The notes below the pieces were generated by a model. The model saw only the letters and a program-made list of their open reading frames with translations. It was not told the origin of the DNA and did not search any database. The translations under genes were made by a program, and so were the position numbers. A stretch of 64,000 nt of DNA from Isoetes taiwanensis (taxonomy: Eukaryota; Streptophyta; Lycopodiopsida; Isoetales; Isoetaceae): positions 8,489,890 through 8,553,889 of the forward strand of contig JAJEKV010000030.1 of the NCBI GenBank assembly GCA_021234155.1, given 5' to 3'. This document shows positions 21,908-33,770 of this stretch, in pieces. How positions within the stretch are numbered: the first letter of the stretch is position 1; the number at the start of each line of letters is the position of its first letter.

Positions 21908-23053
21908 TCAAGGGTACTCCTTGCGGATTCTCCGCGCCAAATGGATATCTTTGGGCATGACAGTTACCCTTTTGGCGTGGATGGCACAGAGATTGCCTTC
22001 TTCAAAAAGCTGCGTCAGCTCTGCTTCGGAAGCTACTTGCAAGACTCGTGTGGTTAAGGAAGTTACCCTGTAACCAGTCACGAATTCTTGCATCACCTCC
22101 CGCATCAGGCGCTCGAAAGGCGCCTTCCTAATCAGGAGATTAGTACACTGTTGGAAGTGCCTAATCTCCCGGAAGACCCGCGCGTGCCGAGAGTTAGACC
22201 CATGATGGACCTTCTTTGGCTTCTCCGGCCGTGGAGGTGGCGGCTTCGGCTGGTTCTTCGGCCAGCCGCCTTGGACAAACCTCTCCACATTCTGCTTGCA
22301 GTACCAGTCATTGTACCTCGTTCAGCGACAAAGGTACTCCTGGTACGCCTTCAGGCGGCGCTTAAATTCGCGTTCCTCACGGAGCGCGAATGGCCGCTCG
22401 CCCACCTTCTGCTTCTTCACTACCTTCGGTGGCTTGGGCCACTTTGGGTAGGGTGGGCGTGCTTTGGGGTCTGAAGATTCCCCAACGACTTCGTGCTCCT
22501 CCTCCTCCTGGACTTCTTCCTCCTCATCACCTCCTCCTTCCTCCTCTTCCTCCTCACGCGGGCGAGGTTCTTCAATTACGACAGTCCCGCGAGGCCTGTC
22601 ATTTCTCCTCTTCGTTCTCCGCTCCTTCTCCCTAAGCTCCCTCTCCCTCTTCCTTCTCGCAGCTGCTTCTTCCGGCCACTCCGCCACCTTCTTCTTGCCC
22701 TTCTTCTTTGCTGACGAAGGGCCCGCCTCCTGGATTTGAGTCTGGGTCTGGTGCTGCTCTTGGTCCTCCTCCTGCTCTTCCTCTTGATGCTCCACCTCTG
22801 TGTCAGACGGGGGTCCAAAATGGCGAGACTCGTCGGTTCGCTGAGTGCCTGCCGACGAAGACCCGCTGCTGCTACTGGGGACCTCCTCCTGGGAGATGTG
22901 GAAGGTATCATCGGATGACGACGGCGCCTCCTCCTCTTGTCTCGGCCGAAGGTGTGGCGGAATCTGCTTACCGTGACGACCTGCTGCTAGGTGTGCCATC
23001 GAAGATGTGGGTCTCTCACCAAACTTCCTTGCTGTCTGCTTGGTGCGTGCCAT
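21908..23053 (-). CDS. Retrotransposon-encoded histone H3-like protein (H3 tail, acidic linker, H3 fold)
   Basis: A 381-codon frame from ATG 23053 (TTAAATGGC context) to the stop at 21908, interrupted by one TGA at codon 244 (22322-22324). Residues 1-10 are [10 protein letters not shown], identical to the start of histone H3 including K4 and K9. Residues about 11-280 are a low-complexity, disordered-looking region: Ser/Gln/Glu-rich, then Lys/Arg-rich (KKKGKKK), then a long Glu run and Pro/Lys. Residues about 282-381 are an H3 core: [65 protein letters not shown]. By hand alignment about 55 of 91 core residues match canonical H3, with no gaps in helices or loop 1. The H3 K56 position is Gln. 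No CENH3-type longer loop is seen, and the C-terminal MPKDI..ARRIR is canonical. The TGA looks like a CGA-to-TGA transition and is shared by both leader copies. Likely nuclear; its role in the element is unknown. Confidence 0.88.
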
Positions 23054-23624
23054 ATTTAACGGTCTAGGAAATGGATGACGTAAGGCTGAGCAAGAGAGAT
23101 AAGGTGGAGGAAAAGGTTGGGGGGAAATGAGGTGGCAAAGATATTTAAAAGGAGGTGTTCTAGGGAATATTCTCCTACCATTAATAGGCCTACTTATTAG
23201 CCCCCTTATTAATTACTCCAATATAACTTAATTATTAATATATATTTAATTCTTAGTATGTATTTTTAATTTCGTATTATACTTTCAAAATTTTAGATTT
23301 TTCCTAATAGTTTGGAGTCTTAATTATGAATTTGCACCATTTTTCACTCAGATCTCGGATTGGCATGATTCTTCGACCCATTTTAGGTGAAATTTCATGC
23401 AGATGCATAATTTTCACTTCAAATTTACTAGAAGGTGAATTTGACTCGTTCTTTTTCGTCATCTAACACTTAGCCTGCTCTTACGGACCCACTACCTAGG
23501 GAAAAAATTTTCCCCCTATTTTCGAGGTTCCATGGTGGAAATTTTTCATTTCGCACCCTATCAGGCCTGTTAGACTACTTTCAAGGATATGGTCAGTGCT
23601 AGTTCTTGGTCAACCAAGAACATC

Positions 23625-23636
23625 GCTTTGATACCA
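23625..23636 (-). promoter_or_regulatory. Primer-binding site, inner copy
   Basis: The minus strand reads TGGTATCAAAGC one base after the CGTCACA end of the partial LTR. It is identical to the outer PBS and was carried along by the tandem duplication. Confidence 0.8.
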
Positions 23637-23637
23637 T

Positions 23638-23865
23638 TGTGACGCTCCCTGCTAAATATACGGCACACAGCCGTACACTCGGCAGGAAATCCCCCATCCG
23701 GTCCTTCAACCGCACGGGCCCTCCGTCTATTCCGCACTCTGAGATGATCGTAATGCGGGAAGGGGACACGAAGGTGTCTTGCGTGCCCTTCCCCTATGGG
23801 CTCCTATCACAGTGGAAGCACAAACATCGTCAGAACTAGCAATAACAATACAACATACTACCTCG
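23638..23865 (-). repeat. Partial LTR (inner)
   Basis: Matches 26615-26842, the 3' end of the 5' LTR, including the terminal CGTCACA. It lacks the LTR start and TATA palindrome, so it should not act as a normal promoter. Confidence 0.85.
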
Positions 23866-23870
23866 AAGAG

Positions 23871-24096
23871 TAAGCGAATCTAGGGATACCCATTTCCCTC
23901 CCCTAGGTGGCAAGCTAACTTCCCAGGGTAGAATCTGCTGGTCATACTGGCAAATGATATCAGTGTAGAAGGGAGTTCTGGTCAATGTTGCATGAAGATC
24001 AAAGAGGTGGTCAAAGACATGGAAGGCTTGCTCAGCAGGAAAATCACGGATATGATTGGCAGCATCATACCATCTGATGAAGCTAGAGGGCGCCAT
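23871..24096 (-). pseudogene. Truncated ORF2 copy
   Basis: Begins with the same MAPSSFIRWYDAANH start as the full ORF2. After about 75 codons (WVSLDSLT) it runs across the duplication junction into LTR DNA and stops. The TATA box and leader upstream are intact. Confidence 0.8.
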
Positions 24097-24892
24097 GAAG
24101 CAGAGATGGATGTAAAAAATGGCTTGCAAGGATCAATGGGAGACTGAAAAATCGCCTAGGATGCTAAGAGCAATTCTGATGAGGGGAAAATGACAAATGG
24201 GGTCCCCTTTTATAGACTAAGGTCTGCCTTGGGTTCCGTGCACAGGGGTTCTTGGTAGGAAAAACTTTTGTTCGAGGGCTATGGGTGTCCAAATGAGCTA
24301 TCATGAAGTGCAAATCTAAGGAAAGCAAAGCAAGAAACACTACATGGCAGGTTGTTGGGTCAAAATTGGTCAAATTAGGCCAAAAATGGGCAAATCGGGT
24401 CGGTTCGCGCGAATAGCCTCTGCGTTGCGAACGCGGGCCGTTTTCGCGGGGTCTGACCCGATTAGGGTTATTTTGGGTTCAGATGAGGGTTTCTAGGAAT
24501 TTTAAGATGCTAACATGACTATTTGGCTCAATTCTGATCTAGCTAGCAATTTATTTCATGCAATTTGGACATGTCATGGTGCCAATTTGGCCAAATCGGG
24601 TCGGTTCGTGCGAATAGCCTCTGCGTTGCGAACGCAGGCCGTTTTCGCGCGGTCAGACCCGATTTCGCCAATTTTGGCTTAGGGTTCCATTTTTTTTTGC
24701 TAGGATGTCTATTGCTTAAACTATTATGGGCATTTTGATCATGATACACAAAAACTATACTATAATTCGAGCTACTTAGCCACATTTTCATGTGAAAATT
24801 GAATCAATTTACAAAAACAAAAGAGCTATATATTTATAGAAAACGATTTAATTACATTAAAACTTTTAATAAACGTACAAAATTAGGAGAAC

Positions 24893-26032
24893 TCAAGTGT
24901 ACTCCTTGCGGATTCTCCGCGCCAAATGGATATCTTTGGGCATGACAGTTACCCTTTTGGCGTGGATGGCATAGAGATTGCCTTCTTCAAAAAGCTGCGT
25001 CAGCTCTGCTTCGGCAGCTACTTGCAAAACTCGTGTGGTTAAGGAAGTTACCCTGTAACCAGTCACGAATTCTTGCATCACCTCCCGCATCAGGCGCTCG
25101 AAAGGCGCCTTCCTAATCAGGAGATTAGTACACTGTTGGAAGTGCCTAATCTCCCGGAAGACCCGCGCGTGCCGAGAGTTAGGCCCATGATGGACCTTCT
25201 TTGGCTTCTCCGGCCGTGGAGGTGGCGGCTTCGGCTGGTTCTTCGGCCAGCAGCCTTGGACAAACCTCTCCACATTCTGCTTGCAGTACCAGTCATTGTA
25301 CCTCGTTCAGCGACAAAGGTACTCTGATGCATGCCGGTGGCGCTTAAACCAGCGTTCCTCACGGGAATGGAATGGCCTTCGCCCACCTATACGCTTCTTC
25401 ACTACCTTCGGTGGCTTGGGCCACTTTGGGTAGGGTGGGCGTGCTTTGGGGTCTAAAGATTCCCCAACGACTTCGTGCTCCTCCTCCTCCTGGACTTCTT
25501 CCTCCTCATCACCTCCTCCTTCCTCCTCTTCCTCCTCACGCGGGCGAGGTTCTTCAATTACGACAATCCCGCGAGGCCTGTCATTTCTCCTCTTCGTTCT
25601 CCGCTCCTTCTCCCTAAGCTCCCTCTCCCTCTTCCTTCTCGCAGCTGCTTCTTCCGGCCACTCCGCCACCTTCTTCTTGCCCTTCTTCTTTGCTGACGAA
25701 GGGCCCGCCTCCTGGGTTTGAGTCTGGGTCTGGTGCTGCTCTTGGTCCTCCTCCTGCTCTTCCTCTTGATGCTCCACCTCTGTGTCAGATGGGGGTCCAA
25801 AATGGCGAGACTCGTCGGGTTATTTGAGTGCCCGCCGACGAAGACCCGCGCTGCTATGGGGACCTCCTCCGGGAGATGTGGAAGGTATCATCGGATGACG
25901 ACGGCGCCTCCTCCTCTTGTCTCGGCGAAGGTGTGGCGGAATCGCTACCGTGGCGACGACTGGCGCTAGGTGTGCCATCGAAGATGTGGGTCTCTCACCA
26001 AACTTCCTTGCTGTCTGCTTGGTGCGTGCCAT
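24893..26032 (-). pseudogene. Second, damaged copy of the histone H3-like ORF
   Basis: Starts with [18 protein letters not shown] like the inner copy, then loses frame through several small indels at about 25830-25960. It regains the frame through the acidic linker (25777-25307), shows a diverged patch at 25320-25400, carries the same TGA, and ends with an intact H3 core to 24893 ([16 protein letters not shown] is [16 protein letters not shown] here). The H3 tail start and the histone fold are better preserved than parts of the linker. Confidence 0.85.
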
Positions 26033-26601
26033 ATTTAACGGTCTAGGAAATGGATGACGTAAGGCTGAGCAAGAGAGATAAGGTGGAGGAAAAGGTTGGG
26101 GGGAAATGAGGTGGCAAAGATATTTAAAAGGAGGTGTTCTAGGGAATATTCTCCTACCATTAATAGGCCTACTTATTAGCCCCCCTTATTAATTACTCCA
26201 ATATAACTTAATTATTAATATATATTTAATTCTTAGTATGTATTTTTAATTTCGTATTATACTTTCAAAATTTTAGATTTTTCCTAATAGTTTGGAGTCT
26301 TAATTATGAATTTGCACCATTTTTCACTCAGTCGGATTGGCATGATTCTTCGACCCATTTTAGGTGAAATTTGATGCAGATGCATAATTTTCACTTCAAA
26401 TTTACTAGAAGGTGAATTTGACTCGTTCTTTTTCGTCATCTAACACTTAGCCTGCTCTTACGGACCCACTACCTAGGGAAAAAATTTTCCCCCTATTTTC
26501 GAGGTTCCATGGTGGAAATTTTTCATTTCGCACCCTATCAGGCCTGTTAGACTACTTTCAAGGATATGGTCAGTGCTAGTTCTTGGTCAACCAAGAACAT
26601 C

Positions 26602-26613
26602 GCTTTGATACCA
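26602..26613 (-). promoter_or_regulatory. Primer-binding site (initiator tRNA-Met type)
   Basis: The minus strand reads TGGTATCAAAGC, one base inside the 5' LTR. Plant Ty3/gypsy elements commonly have TGGTATCAGAGC complementary to initiator tRNA-Met; there is one mismatch here. Confidence 0.8.
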
Positions 26614-26614
26614 T

Positions 26615-28256
26615 TGTGACGCTCCCTGCTAAATATACGGCACACAGCCGTACACTCGGCAGGAAATCCCCCATCCGGTCCTTCAACCGCACGGGCCCTC
26701 CGTGTATTCCGCACTCTGAGATGATCGTAGTGCAGGAAGGGGACACGAAGGTGTCTTGCGTGCCCTTCCCCTATGGGCTCCTATCACAGTGGAAGCACAA
26801 ACATCGTCAGAACTAGCAATAACAATACAATATACTACCTCGGTAGCTCATCCACATATCCATAGCTGCAAAGAACATAATCATATGCCACAAAACATGA
26901 GAGCTCCTACCCATGGCTCTGACTCATAAGGAGGTAGACTGACTGGATAGGTCTCAAGATAGAGCAGACCGAGTCATAACAATGGCGGGGCTGGCTATAG
27001 ACAATGGCTAGGGTTGACCACTCCATCCGCCCCTCCTGTGCATACTTTGCAGATGGGCTAGATCAGGCTGTGGCATGACTCTAAACTTCCGGATACACAA
27101 TCCCATGGTATCATCCATCGGGACTACTCCAGGTTGCATCTGCCTGGTCTGTCGAGGCAGGAAGGGTTGCATCTCCCCTTCCCGGGGTCTAGAGGTTCCA
27201 CGGGCGGCTAGAGAATCGGGGCGACACACGATTCATATCCGACTGAACCCCCCAAAACAAGAGCCAAGCTGACACTTGCAACTCTTGAGAGGCAGGGCGA
27301 CACCATCGCCCCAGGAGGTGTCGGACCCATGCTTGGCCCACACGAAGTGACCGACCATAAGCCTAGCCCACTATGGGATCCCCCGTAGCCCCCATTCGGC
27401 AGGGATCCTCCCTCCGCCTTGCCTCTAGCCCCGTTGTGTAGTGTTGAGTCACATCATAGCCTCCATAGCCCGGTGGGTTCCTATGCACAGGCCGCAATAA
27501 TAATAGGAACTAAGGGATCTACATTAGGAGAATACTACATATGGCCCTGGGTCTCTACCCCCCTTCCCAATACAAGAGGAGCAACATGATCAACCAATAT
27601 CACATATGTCATATCATGATAAATATCATAAGAATATCTTAACCTAATCATACATATCTAACTTACAGTTAGGGTTCCTTGATTAGGGTTCAAGATGTTC
27701 ATCAAAGGTTCTAGGATGGCTCTACTCTAGATACAACACACAGACCCATCTGGAGTACTAAGTTCCAGACGAACCACTATGAACTCTACTCCACCTACCT
27801 GCCCCAGATGCACTTCCTCCCATCCCTGGTGTCTCCATTGCTCCTTGAGGTTGTCGAAGTCGTGCTCCCTCCACGATCATGCGCACACTTCGGGGGCTGC
27901 TGCACCAGGCTATGCTACAACGAACGATGCTCAAAACGGGGTTTCGAGTGCGTAGAGGAGTGTTCAGGTGCTAGAGCCAGAAAAAGGGGTCTAGGGTTAG
28001 GGTTTGAGCCAATATAGGTGAGGGTCCACGTGGGATGCCACGTGGCACCACTAAGATGGGGCCGTGTGGCGGTTGCCCAATAGGATAAGGCCATAGGGAA
28101 ATGGGCCTTATCCTAAGGTTATCTAAGTTAAACAATTAACTTAGATGTGCACCCCTTGCCACTTTCTAAGGCATACAAGGCTACATAGGTAGACTTGTAT
28201 GGTGACGGGTCCAGGAATATACGTATTTATAGCGTATATTCCCCTGGAACGTCACA
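26615..28256 (-). repeat. 5' LTR, 1642 bp
   Basis: Begins TGTGACGTTCC at 28256 and ends GCGTCACA at 26615 (minus strand), defined by the match to the 3' LTR start, the polypurine tract and the PBS. It contains a TATA palindrome within the first 45 bases and no convincing ORF. The right-hand flank begins GGTAATTCG; the matching target duplication cannot be checked because the 3' LTR is truncated. Confidence 0.85.
28211..28247 (-). promoter_or_regulatory. TATA box inside an LTR palindrome
   Basis: The minus strand reads CCAGGGGAATATACGC, TATAAATA, CGTATATTCCTGG. A TATA box is framed by inverted arms (GAATATACG and CGTATATTC). The same structure is at 14098-14135 in the 3' LTR with one extra base. 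Confidence 0.6.
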
Positions 28257-31200
28257 GGTAATTCGATCTTCTAATTTTTTTCCAAAAAAGAAAATCCATC
28301 GCCCTCTATTCTATTCTATCCTCAAAATCATAGTTTAGATCAAATTTTTTGGATTACCGACAAGTTTTCCAGCATAAAAGAATTTCCACAACTGCTACCA
28401 TCAAAACTAACCATCGATTGCATCCTCCATAGCCGGCACTAAGAAAACCTCCAGCTTCTTAGCTGTTTCTTAACCAAACAAAAACAAATACCACAGAGGG
28501 CAAATATGTAACAAATCTTTATTTAAGCGTGATGCCCACCAAAGAAAGTCTAGGATCTTAAAGGCATCTACACACCACTAACGATCTTGAATCAACCAAC
28601 CATCTGTGCATTGCATGTCGATGCAAATTACCTGGCTGAAATACCTTGAAGATAAAAGATCTTGACCTATAACTGCAAGATCCACGCAAGTGTTGTAGGC
28701 ATGCCGAGGATAAGGCATCCGAGTTAGGAATTCACGAAAACTGGAGATGATAACCCACCGACCCCAAAAATTCACATTTCGAAATCATGCTATCTGATTT
28801 TTGGAGAACCGAGAACTTTTAACGACGGCCGAAGCTCCCATAACCTTAGAAAACAAAGCTGAAAATAAAATCCAAAAAGTTTTTGGAATGTCGAGAAAAC
28901 TAAATTAAAAAAAGAGACATATACGCTTATATGCAAAAATATATGATCCACCTAAACAACCTTTAAGGTAATGAATTTGAAACACTTTATGGACCTAGCA
29001 AATTAGACACCATCCAACCATTGACAAAATTTGTATGCCAAGATTAGCTTCGTCCTGACATCTACTTTCTGTGATGCAAGAATGGCCTGTCCCAAGAAAA
29101 TTGGCAGTAGGCGGCAGAGCAGAGCGCGTACGACGAGTAACCAGCAGCTTCCTTCAGAATTTAGACTAAATTCTTTTCAATCTCATCGACCTGCCATTGC
29201 TATGAAATCGGTTAGGGAACAATAGCTTGCATCGGCCAGGAATTGCCAATGAATTGGCCATGAATCAGCAGGGAATTGGCCATGAAATCGGCCAAGGAAT
29301 TCCATCTTGCATCGATTTAGATTCAAGAGCCCCCTTGGGCTTACTGCTCTTCAAACAGCTATGGGGTTCTTGGGCTTATGCTACAACCTATGCTTGGGCT
29401 CACTGCTGCACCAAGATTTTTGAAGCCACAGAATATTTAATTCAGACCCATAGAATATTTAAGAACAAACAATCAGATTTCTAAATCCATTACTTCAACA
29501 AACCCACAAAATATTTAGATTTAGGCCATTGTTGGGCTCATACTTGGGCTTATGCTTGGCAAACAACACTGCCATTCTTGGGCTCACATTAAAGCTTAAC
29601 TTAGGCTCGAAGATTGTTCTGCACCAAGAGTTTTGAAACCACTACTTCTACAAACACATCTCATCTATTCATTCATGAAGCAAGATAAAGGCAAAGTAAG
29701 TAAGTTCAGACTTAGATCATTTGGTCTGTATTATTGTGGTTTCTTGCTTTTTCTTGCTCCTTGCATTTCCGTCGATTTTAAATTTCTTCTATAGCAGTGG
29801 TTTCTTTAAGCTACAAAAAAGAAAGGTCAATCAATCTAGATCTATGCTTTCTTTCTACAAATTCTCTAATAGCACAGTTGCAAACTCGGGCTCTCAAACG
29901 CAGCAGCAGCCCGACATAGTTCTTGAGGAGACCATAGAAATTATAGAAGGTTCTTGTGATGTACAGGAGAACATACCTATTGTTGGTGTACATTTGAAAC
30001 TTGGTTATATTACTACGAGTTTATATCAGACTTTATAACTTGTTCTATTTTTTTCTACATAAAAAATGGTTTTTGTCATTTGGGATATTTGTCTTGCATT
30101 TGAAACGTTAAAATTGAAACTTCTTATCACGCGAAAGGCATAAATTTATTTTTACCTGTTACGAGAAAATTAGAGGTAGCTTTTAAATTTGAGCATTGTT
30201 CCCCGCTGCTAGTAGGCTTCCCAATGACTCTTCACGGTAGCTCTCTTGCTTTCTTTTTGGTTAAAATTATTTTGGCCGTTGGATGGGGCTTTTGTTTGCC
30301 TAGAGGGTCACACGCAACGGGCTGCTTGAGGTCGTGTGGAGCAGTGTGCTTCAACATATTACAGCTTTCTATTTCCAAGTTCTTTCTATTTTGTGCTTCT
30401 TCGGCTAAGGCATGTAGTGAGGCTTTGTTTGTGGAGTATAGATTGTCATGAGAGCAGCACGGTTGGCCATAGTTGTTTGTCCTAACAGCCATAGTTGTTG
30501 TCCTGAGGCGTTTCCTCTTCTACGGCTATTCGGAAGTTTTCATGTTTACTTTTGATCTTCTTCTCTCCGAAAGAGGCTGACTATTTTAATATATAGTAAC
30601 GGACATCTCTTTTTAAATATGAAATCTTTTCCCATTCTGTCATTCAAAACCTACGACTATCTGGAAGCTATCCGGCTGGCCCTTTTCATGTTTTACTTGT
30701 CCGGATGAACATGACATCCTACCTGGGTTCTTTGTACCGGTTTTATGCTTGCCACATGATGCCGGTTTGAATCAGGGTTCAATCAGTCGGTGCTCATTTG
30801 TCTATGATCGCTCCTCTCTCCCTTTTGGGTCTTGCTCCCCTTGCCACGTATACGGCTCCAACTTTTTGTTGGGATTAAATGGTTCTCTTGGACGGCCTTT
30901 GTTTTTTTATTTTGTTAAAAAATAGTGATTAGGATGGGTATAGCGATTAAGATGCTATAAATAAGACATGTCGCATCCTCTTAATCAAGCGTGGGGCATG
31001 ATTTGAGGCAAAAATGAAGGATGCAAAGTGAAAATGGTTGATGGAAGAATGGTGTCTTATTTTATGGTGGGAGGTTTCCTCCAGAAGAAAATAAGACTGC
31101 TCTGTTGTACAACAGCCTCATGAGATATGTCTTAAACCTAGTTAGAGAAAAAAGATTTTCGTTTAAGACCTTATCCACGATCCATTTGCTGAAATATAAG

Positions 31201-31720
31201 ACTTGTAGCTTGCGGAAAAAGGGCCTTATATGTCTATTCTGAATCCAGTCTTAGATAGGATGGATTAGATTTCATCATTTAATCTAAGGGGCTGAAATTT
31301 GTAAATCCAGCTATAGATCGGACGACTTAAATTCATCATCCAATCTGAGGGCTGAGATTTGATTTAATGTATTAAGGTTCATGTGTCACCTATCACTCCA
31401 CCATCTTCATCCAGCCTCTTTGTATAGTGCGAGTGAACCCTTAAAGCTTCTGTCTTCATCCAATCCATGCTTCAACTAGAAGCAATAATTTTACTGATAA
31501 TTTTACTGTCACTAGAAGCAAAACATTTTATCTGATGTATGCTTTCCGAAGTAGAATCAGATAGTAAGGATTAAGTGATTTCTTTGAGTTTAGAATCTGC
31601 AAAGCAGTTGTTTATTTCTTCACGAAGCGTTCACATGCATATTACAAGAAAACAACAACCACAAGGAGTGGATCCAAAAATACTCTAAAAAGACAAGACG
31701 ACCTTTCTTCTTCTGTGGCT
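28257..31720. other. Intergenic DNA, no supported gene
   Basis: A faint relic at 29800-29990 (plus) reads KRKVNQSRSMLSFYKFSNS, then a Gln-rich stretch, resembling the N-terminus of TTF/ZMYM-type hAT transposases; I rate it weak. Around 29220-29300 short phrases (GGAATTGGCCATGAA) repeat. At about 31245-31370 a 67-bp segment (GGATGGATTAGATTTCATC, AATCTAAGGGGCTGA) is repeated with divergence. Otherwise I see nothing. Confidence 0.4.
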
Positions 31721-31879
31721 ATGTCTATCGCAGCAAAGGCCCTTTCTTGCTCCCAGATCTCCTTCTCCTCCGGCAGTTATGGCACCTCACAATCAATGCC
31801 TCCGCGTTTTTATCCTGTCACATGCTCAGTAGCCACCGACTTGAAGGAGGACGATGCTGCCATATATAAGAATCCATGA
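31721..31879 (+). CDS. Small ORF resembling a plastid transit peptide
   Basis: A 52-codon frame: MSIAAKALSCSQISFSSG, then SYGTSQSMPPRFYPVTC, then SVATDLKEDDAAIYKNP and a stop. It is Ser/Ala-rich with few acidic residues at first, a VTCSVA-like processing region and then an acidic mature start. This is typical of the first exon of a nuclear gene for a plastid protein. No downstream exon is visible, so it may be a captured or decayed gene start. Chance is possible at this length. Confidence 0.3.
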   Translation: MSIAAKALSCSQISFSSGSYGTSQSMPPRFYPVTCSVATDLKEDDAAIYKNP

Positions 31880-32739
31880 GGAAAATTTTCCCTTCGCCGC
31901 ATTTAGCTTCTACCAGCAGATCCGGATCTTTTAACTATATCCATTTCTTCCTGATCTACTGAGCGGATTACAATTAGGGGCTACGACAAGAGTATACATG
32001 GAAGGACACATGTATTAAACATGTAGGTAGTGAGGAACGTACAATACGGCATGCAACTATGAGCACCGCTATGTGGCTATATGAAAGAATGACATATGAT
32101 TTTGGACTTAGAATTGGTTTACACATGTTATTATATCACATAATAACAAGGTAGCGGTCATGAATGTTGGAAAGTAGTATCAAATGCTGCATTAGTAATG
32201 ATATTAAGGATGTCGACTGTGACATTCAGATTAATGTCATACAGGATGATAAACATCTTAGAGAGGTAATCCATGCAGTGATATGGGGAGAGAAGGACGA
32301 GTGTACCCCAAACTTACCAATGAAGGGTCTGGCGTATGTCTGGAATGTGCAAACAACAGTCAATCTGTTGCATGAAGGTACGATGCTATAGTTGGCACTT
32401 GAAATAAATGTCAACGGGCAATAGGGTTTGAATCGTACAATAGTACAATTCCTGCCTGGGTGACAAATAACAGTTATCTGTTGTAAGTCAAATGTGGTTG
32501 TGGAGACATGAAAGGGTAGATATCCAACATGACACCTGCCTGCTTGGCTGAGGAAGAGTCGAAGTCAATGGATTACGCAGTTATAATTTTAAACATCTAG
32601 GGCTAGAGCATCAATCCAAGCCAGAGTGGTAGGAAATTAACTATCTGGGGAATACCAGACGTGGGGATTTAGATAGAATTAGAAAATGCAAGGCAGGCAC
32701 CGTGATGACTTTAGATAATTACAAATCTCACAAAGGCTC

Positions 32740-33770
<1,031 letters not shown>

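Larger units (their letters stand above)
20885..26842. repeat. 2.98-kb tandem duplication of the element's leader
   Basis: Unit A 20885-23865 and unit B 23870-26842 match almost throughout. Each contains, on the minus strand, about 228 bp of LTR end, PBS, 5' leader, H3-like ORF, hairpin repeats, TATA box and the first codons of ORF2. At the junction (23866-23870, GAAGA-like filler) ORF2 codon 78 or so is joined straight to LTR sequence. Differences are mostly single bases and small indels, clustered at about 25320-25400 and 25800-25960. Confidence 0.9.
13920..28256 (-). mobile_element. Large Ty3/gypsy chromovirus encoding a histone H3-like protein and ORF2
   Basis: Order on the minus strand: 5' LTR (28256-26615), PBS, degenerate H3-like copy, truncated ORF2 copy, a partial LTR/PBS generated by a tandem duplication, H3-like ORF, ORF2, gag-pol with chromodomain, polypurine tract, and a truncated 3' LTR (14144-13920). 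The LTR starts TGTGACG and ends CGTCACA. The PBS, TGGTATCAAAGC, matches initiator-tRNA-Met type sites with one change. Without the duplication the element would be about 11.4 kb plus the missing part of the 3' LTR, large for a chromovirus because of the two extra ORFs. The outer 1.4 kb of the 3' LTR is replaced by LINE A sequence. Confidence 0.9.

Noticed and set aside
22464-22918. Leu/Ser-rich plus-strand frames opposite the H3-like linker
   Set aside because: They are the antisense of the Glu/Arg-rich linker repeats, with no independent signal.
21908-23053. The H3-like ORF being a centromeric H3 (CENH3)
   Set aside because: Loop 1 has the canonical H3 length, the tail is canonical, and MPKDI..ARRIR is the H3 form rather than the CENH3 form.
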